A stretch of 64,000 bases of DNA, taken from assembly GCF_048569485.1 (NCBI RefSeq), contig NC_134355.1:563773642-563837641 (forward strand), given 5' to 3'. The notes below the pieces were generated by a model, which made no database searches, was not told the origin of the DNA, and saw only the letters and a program-made list of their open reading frames with translations. This stretch comes from Anomaloglossus baeobatrachus. Lineage: Eukaryota; Chordata; Amphibia; Anura; Aromobatidae. Every line of letters starts with the position of its first letter. Position 1 is the stretch's first letter. A program made the translations under genes and the position numbers. Positions 48,501 through 57,500 of this stretch are shown piece after piece.

Positions 48501-51500
48501 CCTAGATACATCTTGCACCACACCTGTCAGATACACCAGTGGGCTGCTTAAGCGGGAATAGGGCCGCCCACCTAGGGGTCAGACAGGGGTGGTGGGATTT
48601 GTCAGTTGAGTCAAGTAGTAACCCTCGAGCTGTGAGGAACTCTGAGGAAGCTGGGAGTTGTAGCTCCCAGGGGAGAAGCAGACTAGGTCGCAGACGGTGG
48701 TCTGGATCTAGAGGAGTCGGACCCCCGGTCGCAGGGGATTGAAGCTAGTTGCCTGGTACCCGTCAAGGAGGACGGTCAGCAGCCTGGTCCTATTGTGGCG
48801 CCCTGGACAAGCCAGGGGCCACAGAGAACAACAACCACAACACCCCACTCTCCCAGCAGGCACACCGAAGTCAGACACAAAACCCTTGTTGCCTTCCTCC
48901 AGGGGCTGATGTTCACACCAGGGGGTGGGCCAGGCGGTTGGTCCCGCCCACCGAGGAGTTCACAGTCCTGGAGGCGGGAAAACCAGACAGTTGAGTTTTG
49001 GAGGTGAAAGTGAGCAGAAGGAAGTGGTAGTTGAGCAGCCTGAAGTTGGTCCGGGTGTGTGGCCCGGACGGATCAGCAAGGTTGGCAGACGGTGGTGACC
49101 GTCTACAGGAGTGGCCGATTGGAGTCTACCGTAAGGACCGTGGACGGGCTGTGGCCCGGCGGTACCGGACCGGTACGCAAAGAGAAGCCAGCACCATCTG
49201 GCAGGGGCTTACGGACCCCGCAAGGCTAGGAGTCGCCATGAATTTGCCGAATTCGTTAGTGAAGGGAACCTCCTGGGTTTCCAAACAGCCAAGTCCCGAC
49301 AGAAGGCAACAGTCCAACCAAGTGAGAGAGACACCGTCACCGCCAAGGCAACCATTTCTCAGGGCCAGCGCCTGCGGGCAAAAGGGGCTCCTCTGGCCCA
49401 TATCCAAGCCGGGGAGCGGGTTACCGGTGGGAACCCATTGGAACCATCTACCGTATCTAGGTGCAGGGAAAGGCAGTCACCACCAACCTGCCGGGAGCAA
49501 ACAACACCTCAGCCGTCTGTGGGACCCGTCCATCCAGCCGTGTGTTTTACCGAGAACTGTGTCCTCATCATTGGCTGAGTGAGTACCACCGTGCCGTGCG
49601 GCACAGCGCTGCCCCCGCTACCCTGCACCTCACCAGGCCCCGTAACCCGCCTGCCATCCATCCCTACCCCATCACCGGGCCCCGGGACAACTAACCCCCT
49701 TCCCACGGAGGGGAGAAATAACAACCAAGCTGCTCCCTGTCATCGCTCCCGGGATCCCCGCCTAGAGCAGCGGTGGTGTCACCAATATCACCACAACCAT
49801 GGGTGGCGTCACGGACAATAATCAAAACCCCCACAATCAAAATCCCCTTTTCACTCACGGGCGTGGAGCACCGCTCGAGTCCCCGGGATCCGGCCCACCG
49901 CTCGAGCCACCACCGAGCAGCAGCAGCAGCAGCGGTAGCCGGACCCGAGCAGTGGAAGAGCGCAGCGTCCCCTCCTCCGCCCGCGACACTATCACTGGTC
50001 CGGGACCGAAGGCACGTCGGGTTACACGGACCCTAGGTCGGGGAGAAGCTTCAGGCGACCTGGCAATTATCCTGTGGAGGACAGAGCCTTTATGGACTGT
50101 TCCCACCAGCTCAGAGATCGAGGGCACTAGCACAACGAGGGCGATAGGGCTTTCCAAACAAGTGGCCCACTGAAATCCCAAGCGTGAGCTCCTGAGAGCA
50201 GGCTCCTTCACTTAGCCACAGTGGGGAGCGGGGCCAGGAAAGCTCCAAGCTACCGGGCCACAACGGACAATCTAAATTTTGTGCCAGGAGGCAGGTCACA
50301 GACCACCAGGCAGTGCTACAGGGGACGGGACCCGGACGAGCTCCCCCAAGACGGCAGTGGCACCCAGAGACTTGGTTTACACGGTTGTCAGCGTCTGCTT
50401 TTTTGCTGAGTGAGTACCCAGTTAATCCCTGCAACCAGCAAGCCTGCACATTCCCCCTGCATACCACAGCACCCTCCAGAGTCCCGGGGCCTTCCCCTAC
50501 CCCTGGAGGGCAACGACAACTTGCTGCCCTACTCCATCACCCCGGGTACTCTCAGCGGCAGTACTCCCAATTACCGCACATCATGGGTGGCGTCACAAAC
50601 TAACTATATCTCCCCTGTACATACCCCCTTTCCATTTGAGTGTGGCCCCTAGCCCCCAGGTCCGGAGACCCTCGAGCCACGAGTAATCACCACCACCAAA
50701 TCCGAGCGGTCTGTCTGTTGCAGGGACGGCACAATAGCACCTTTAGAAATGCATTTACATAGAAAATTTGTGACATGTTCAAAACTTCACTAACTGTGCA
50801 TTTTCAAATACTGTATTTAAAGTAACACAAAACCACACTATTTACACAGATATTTCTTAATTTTTCACTAGCTATGCCCTTGTATATTGTGTTGCATTCT
50901 GCTCAATTCACTTTTCTTGGTCATGGGGATTGAATTTTTTGGGTTGATAAAAATCTGTTCTCAGGACTCTTTGCTATTACTGTGCTTCTGCCACTGACAG
51001 TGTCCACCACTTTCCTTCACTGTGTACAGTACACTATATTGTCAAACGTACAGTACAGACCAAAAGTTTGGACACACCTTCAAATCACTAGAACAACTAT
51101 TAAGAGGAGACTTTGTGCAGGAGGCCTTCATGGTAAAATAGATGCTAAGAAACCACTGCGAAGGACAGGCAACAAGCAGAAGAGACTTATTTGGGCTAAA
51201 GAACACAAGGAATGGGTATTAGACCAGTAGAAATCTGTGCTTTGGTCTGATGAGTCCAAATTTGAGATCTTTAGATCCAACCACCGTGTCTTTGTAGAAA
51301 AGGTGAACGGATGGACTCTACATGCCTGGTTCCCACCGTGAAGCATGGAGGAGGAGGTGTGATGGTGTGGGGGTGCTTTGCTGGTCACACTGTTGGGGAT
51401 TTATTCAAAATTGAAGGCATACTGAACCGGCATGCCTACCACAGCATCTTGCAGCGGCGTGCTATTCCATCCGGTTTGCGTTTAGTTGGACCATCATTTA

Positions 51501-54500
51501 TTTTTCAACAGGACTTAGACCCGAAACACACCTCCAGGCTGTGTAAGGGCTATTTGACTAAGAAGGAGAGTGATGGTGTGCTATGCCAGATGACCTGGCC
51601 TCCACAGTCACCAGACCTGAACCCAATCGAGATGGTTTGGGGTGAGCTGGACCGCAGAGTGAAGGCAAAAGGGCCAACAAGTGCTAAGCATCTCTGGGAA
51701 CTCCTTTAGAACTGTTGGAAAACCATTTCCTGTGACTACCTCTTGAAGCTCATCAAGAGAATGCCAAGAGTGTGCAAAGCAGTAATCAAAGCAAAAGGTG
51801 GCTACTTTGAAGAACCTAGAATATAAGACATATTTTCAGTTGTTTCACACTTTTTAAAGTATTTCATTCCACATGTTTTAATTCATAGTTTTGATGCCTT
51901 CAATCTGAATCTACAATTTTTAGAGTCCTGAAAATAAAGAAAACTCTTTGAATGAGAAGGTGTGTCCAAACTTTTGGTCTGTAATGTATGTGTACATCTA
52001 AGGCTAGTTTCTTGTGTTGTTTTCCTTCAGTTGCAATCCGCCGTTTTGGAAAACAGCGAAATCTGTTAACGGATTCGGCTGCTTCCCATAGACTTGTATG
52101 GACGACGGATTGTGAGTGATGGACCTGCGTTCCTTCCGCTGGCCGACGCTGCGTTACTTCCGCCGAGCGGAAGGAACGCAGCATGTAACGTTTTTTGAGC
52201 AGCGCAACCTGTAGGCTTTCGCTGTGCATGCTCTCTGGCTCCCTGCACACGTAACCAGGGTATACATCGGGTTACTAAGCAATGGGCTTTACCTAGTTAC
52301 CCGATATTTACCCTGGCTACGTGTGCAAGGAGCCAGCGCTAAGCGGTGTACGCTGGTAACCAAGGTAAATATCGGGTAACCAAGCAAAGTACTTTGCTTA
52401 GTTACCCGATATTTACCCTGGCTACGTGTGCAGGGAGCCCGACACTTCCCCGCTCTGCTCCTCCCCCTCCCGCAGTCCGCATGCACACACACACACACAC
52501 ACACACTCATGTGTCCCCAGGCATGCATTCCCGCGGCACTGACATCCTCAGCGCCATGGCCCCGCTCGGCTCCACCCACCCCGCACTCCGCCCCCCGCAC
52601 ACATTCTCTGCGGACAAATGATCAGCTGATCACCCGGCGACCGGCTGCTGTGAGCGATCAGCTGATCGTTCACAATAGTCTGCCGCTGGTAAAACTCTAA
52701 AGAAAAAAAAAAAGAAAAAAAAAGCAGATTCCTTTGTTTTGTATGATGCGTTGTGCCACTAAATGCAACACATCCGTTGCATCCGTCACACAACGCAATG
52801 CAACGGATGCCATTGAACGCAAGTGTGAAACTAGCCTTACCATCACATTAATAAGCTTGCTGCAAATGCATTTCCAAACAATGGGCATTAATATGGAATT
52901 AGGCTCCACTCTTTTTCTTCCACATGATGTTGGAGTATGTCTTAGGCTGGTTTCAGACATCCGTGTTTAATCAGGTACCAGTCACACGCATGGTTATGGT
53001 TATACGTGTCATACGTGTGTCTCACGTGTGCCTCATGTGTGTGACATCCGTGTTTGCATGCGTGTGACAGGTACCAGAGAAAACACGGGTCTGGGAAATA
53101 AATTTTTTTTTCATATTTACCTGCTTTGTCCGGCTCTGCTGCCTCCCGCTCCTGACTGCCGCTCATTATATTCATCGATTATTCACCACACTCAAGACCT
53201 GGAAGCCGGAGCATCGCGGGGACAGTGAGGGATACAGCACCGCCAAGGACATGCAAGTATTCTTCAGCACAGTGACATCCAAGAGGTCATCGGAGTTCCC
53301 AATGAACTCTGACATCCTGATGACACCCGCGCTACAGCTTCATGGGTTCATCAGAGTTCACTGAGAACTGTGATGAGTCCCTGATGCTGTCCCCGCAATG
53401 TTCCGGCTTCTAGATTCTCACCCCACACACATACAAACACATATGTATACACACATAGCAGACACACATGGATACACCGAGCGCATTTACACATAGCGCA
53501 CATGCATGTGCATACACACACACACACACACATACAAACACATACAGTTAGGTCCAGAAATATTTGGACAGTGACACAATTTTCGCGAGTTGGGCTCTGC
53601 ATGCCACCACATTGGATTTGAAATGAAACCTCTACAACAGAATTCAAGTGCAGATTGTAACGTTTAATTTGAAGGTTTGAACAAAAATATCTGATAGAAA
53701 TTGTAGGACTTGTACACATTTCTTTACAAACACTCCACATTTTAGGAGGTCAAAAGTAATTGGACAAATCAACCAAACCCAAACAAAATATTTTTATTTT
53801 CAATATTTTGTTGCGAATCCTTTGGAGGCAATCACTGCCTTAAGTCTGGAACCCATGGACATCACCAAACGCTGGGTTTCCTCCTTCTTAATGCTTTGCC
53901 AGGTCTTTACAGCCGCAGCCTTCAGGTCTTGCTTGTTTGTGGGTCTTTCCGTCTTAAGTCTGGATTTGAGCAAGTGAAATGCATGCTCAATTGGGTTAAG
54001 ATCTGGTGATTGACTTGGCCATTGCAGAATGTTCCACTTTTTTGCACTCATGAACTCCTGGGTAGCTTTGGCTGTATGCTTGGGGTCATTGTCCATCTGT
54101 ACTATGAAGCGCCGTCCGATCAACTTTGCGGCATTTGGCTGAATCTGGGCTGAAAGTATATCCCGGTAGACTTCAGAATTCATCCGGCTACTCTTGTCTG
54201 CTGTTATGTCATCAATAAACACAAGTGACCCAGTGCCATTGAAAGCCATGCATGCCCATGCTATCACGTTGCCTCCACCATGTTTTACAGAGGATGTGGT
54301 GTGCCTTGGATCATGTGCCATTCCCTTTCTTCTCCAAACTTTTTTCTTCCCATCATTCTGGTACAGGTTGATCTTTGTCTCATCTGTCCATAGAATACTT
54401 TTCCAGAACTGAGCTGGCTTCATGAGGTGTTTTTCAGCAAATTTAACTCTGGCCTGTCTATTTTTGGAATTGATGAATGGTTTGCATCTAGATGTGAACC

Positions 54501-57500
54501 CTTTGTATTTACTTTCATGGAGTCTTCTCTTTACTGTTGACTTAGAGACAGATATACCTACTTCACTGAGAGTGTTCTGGACTTCAGTTGATGTTGTGAA
54601 CGGGTTCTTCTTCACCAAAGAAAGTATGCGGCGATCATCCACCACTGTTGTCATCCGTGGACGCCCAGGCCTTTTTGAGTTCCCAAGCTCACCAGTTAAT
54701 TCCTTTTCTCTCAGAATGTACCCGACTGTTGATTTTGCTACTCCAAGCATGTCTGCTATCTTTCTGATGGATTTTTTCTTTTTTTTTCAGCCTCAGGATG
54801 TTCTGCTTCACCTCAATTGAGAGTTCCTTAGACCGCATGTTGTCTGGTCACAGCAACAGCTTCCAAATGCAAAACCACACACCTGTAATCAACCCCAGAC
54901 CTTTTAACTACTTCATTGATTACAGGTTAATGAGGGAGATGCCTTCAGAGTTAATTGCAGCCCTTAGAGTCCCTTGTCCAATTACTTTTGATCCCTTGAA
55001 AAAGAGGAGGCTATGCATTACAGAGCTATGATTCCTAAACCCTTTCTCCGATTTGGATGTGAAAACTCTCATATTGCAGCTGGGAGTGTGCACTTTCAGC
55101 CCATATTATATATATATAATTGTATTTCTGAACATGTTTTTGTAAACAGCTAAAATAACAAAACTTGTGTCACTGTCCAAATATTTCTGGACCTAACTGT
55201 ATGTATACACACATAGCAGACACACATGGATACACCGAGCGCATTTACACATAGCGCACATGCATGTGTATACACACATACATACACACACACTCTGCTG
55301 TACACTCACCAAGCGATGCAGTCCCCGGCACTGAAGTCCCCAGCACTGCTCCACAGGGCACTGAATATTCAGTGAGTATAATGAGAGGCGATAAGGAGCG
55401 GGAGGCAGCATCGCTGGAGAGAAGTAAATATAGAAAATCTTTTTATTAAAAAGACCCATATTTTCTCCGGTATGTTTTACACTGATGTCACAAGGATCAC
55501 ATCAGTGTGCGATCCGTGTGACATCCGTGCTGCCGGAGATGCCTGCGTGTGTGCGTACGGGGTCATGAAAGGTCACACGGTGCGTGTGCAAACACGGACG
55601 TGTGAGGCACATCAGAGAATAACATGGGTACGTGTGACATCCGTGTTAAAAACGGATGTCACATGTACCTAAAACACGGACGTCTGAAACCAGCTTTAGA
55701 GATTTATTTGCCCTTTCTTCCAGAAGTTAGACACTAATATTGGATGAGATGGTTTGGCTCATTCACACATCAATTATTTTTTTCATGCAAGAAAATCTGT
55801 CCGATTTTTACCAGTGGTTATTTTTTTGGGCCTGTGTAATCTTTTCCTTTCTAGCAGTCTATGAAAACCTGAAAGCTAATGTTTGGTATCTGAGTACGGT
55901 CTAATTTTTTGGTCATGGACTCAAACTTGGATCACCTATTTTGATCTGACTCTTGGATAAATGTCAGACATGTCTTTGCGATTTTGCGCAGACAGCTCAG
56001 TCCGCTAAAAAAACAAACACAATGTGAACGGCCCCAGGTACAAGTGTTATCCATAAAAAACACAGAGAGTACAAGTATGCAAAAACGAAATGAGCCTTCA
56101 GAGATTGAGGTCAGGGCTCTGTACTCATCAAATCATGAAGGAACTTACCGAAACTTTTTCCAGAAAGTTAAAAGCAACAATACTGTACAATGACTTTGTG
56201 AGTTGGAGGCTTTCAGTGGAAATAAAGGCCAAAATTTAAAAACCAGCCCCATACCATTTTCTGTTCCATTAAATATTACAGTAGGCACAATCCACCCATG
56301 AGTCTCATCCATAAGACTACCAGACAGTAAAATGGCCTTCATACTTCCAGAAAACATTTGGCAGCTAGTTTTACAAGTTAATGCTGGCTTTCTACTTTGC
56401 ATATGTTAATCTTTTTCCTGAGTGCAGATGATCCACAATGGTAACATTTCCCGTCGCTCCCTTTTTGGTGCTTTTGGAGACGTTTTGTATAACTCTGTAG
56501 TGAGAGATGTACCAGAAGAGAGACGATCTAAGGGTCACATGCATCAGCACTTGCCAGCTCTGATCGTTTGCATGGTCTACTGTTTTGCTGCTGCTATTCT
56601 AGGACAGTGCAATCTGCAACGACAGAGCCCCTCAGTGCAATCCATACTATGGTCAGTGTTTCAAAATGGAGCTTGCATGAGCTTGATTTTATGCACCTTT
56701 TGGCAATGGGTGAAGCTGAAACACTCAAACATAATAAGGAGGAGGGCTATATATTTTTGGCCAAATAGTGTACATTCCATACAAAAGTAAAAGGGAGTCA
56801 TGAATGATAACAGATGGTAGAAATGTTTAGTATTAGGTAATACTTATAAAGGGTCAGTACAATACAATGCAAAAGAATGGACTTTTTAAAACAATTCACA
56901 CATTTTGGGGGGAGTATCAAATTGTTTCAGTGAATGATTTGTTTAGCTGATTTTAACATTATTCTCAATGTATAAAATACCATTTTTCTTTTCTATTGGC
57001 AGATTATTGGGAGACATGACTTCAAGGTACATAATTTGTCTTTATATTCCTACATATGTGTCTACCAGCATGTTGATCATAAGGAATTACAAAATTGAGC
57101 TACGGCTGTACGATGTTGCCCACAAATTACAGTATGATGTAGAGATTATAAGGTGTTTGTCAGCAAAAACTTACTTTTCAAACCAAGCAGAGGCGCCCAG
57201 TGCAATTATGGCGTAACCAAACTAATCCGTGAACCTCCTCACCTATATGCTTTCGATCTATCGCAACCCTCTTCTTTAATTGACACGTAACAAGAACTGC
57301 AGAACAGAAAAGTGCAATAGGGTCTTAACCGATAAAAACACTTGTGTATAAAAGTAAAGTCCACTCACCTATAGCGGCTGTGCCAGTCACAACCCCTATA
57401 ATAGCCGAAAAGGTGCATAGCTGCAGATCCCCGAGGTAGGCAATTCAAGTATACAGGAGAAAATGGGATTTTTGCCATGCTCACACCACAATGCTCATAT

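Larger units (their letters stand above)
48197..50796. mobile_element. Tc1-type MITE split by LTRs
   Basis: Left end cagtgggtgaaataagtatt after TA, 26 bases from the exon 11 donor. Right part 50734-50796 is the inverted copy of 48220-48275 (cacctttagaaatgcattta). Native length is about 240 bases. Confidence 0.7.
52945..55695. mobile_element. MITE split by a Tc1 element
   Basis: Ends ggctggtttcagacatccgt and acggacgtctgaaaccagct; TTA at 52942-52944 and 55696-55698. Native part is about 1.1 kb with a 101-base tandem unit in the middle. Confidence 0.8.

Noticed and set aside
49031-50173. Several 100-180 codon frames, Pro- and Arg-rich, in a GC-rich region that looks like a CpG-island gene
   Set aside because: The region is two nested solo LTRs with target duplications, and the same text occurs at 58.8-61.5 kb without any shared protein family.
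56422-56790. A 122-codon frame considered as a SAG exon
   Set aside because: It does not resemble arrestin, and its end is a Tc1-family terminus.
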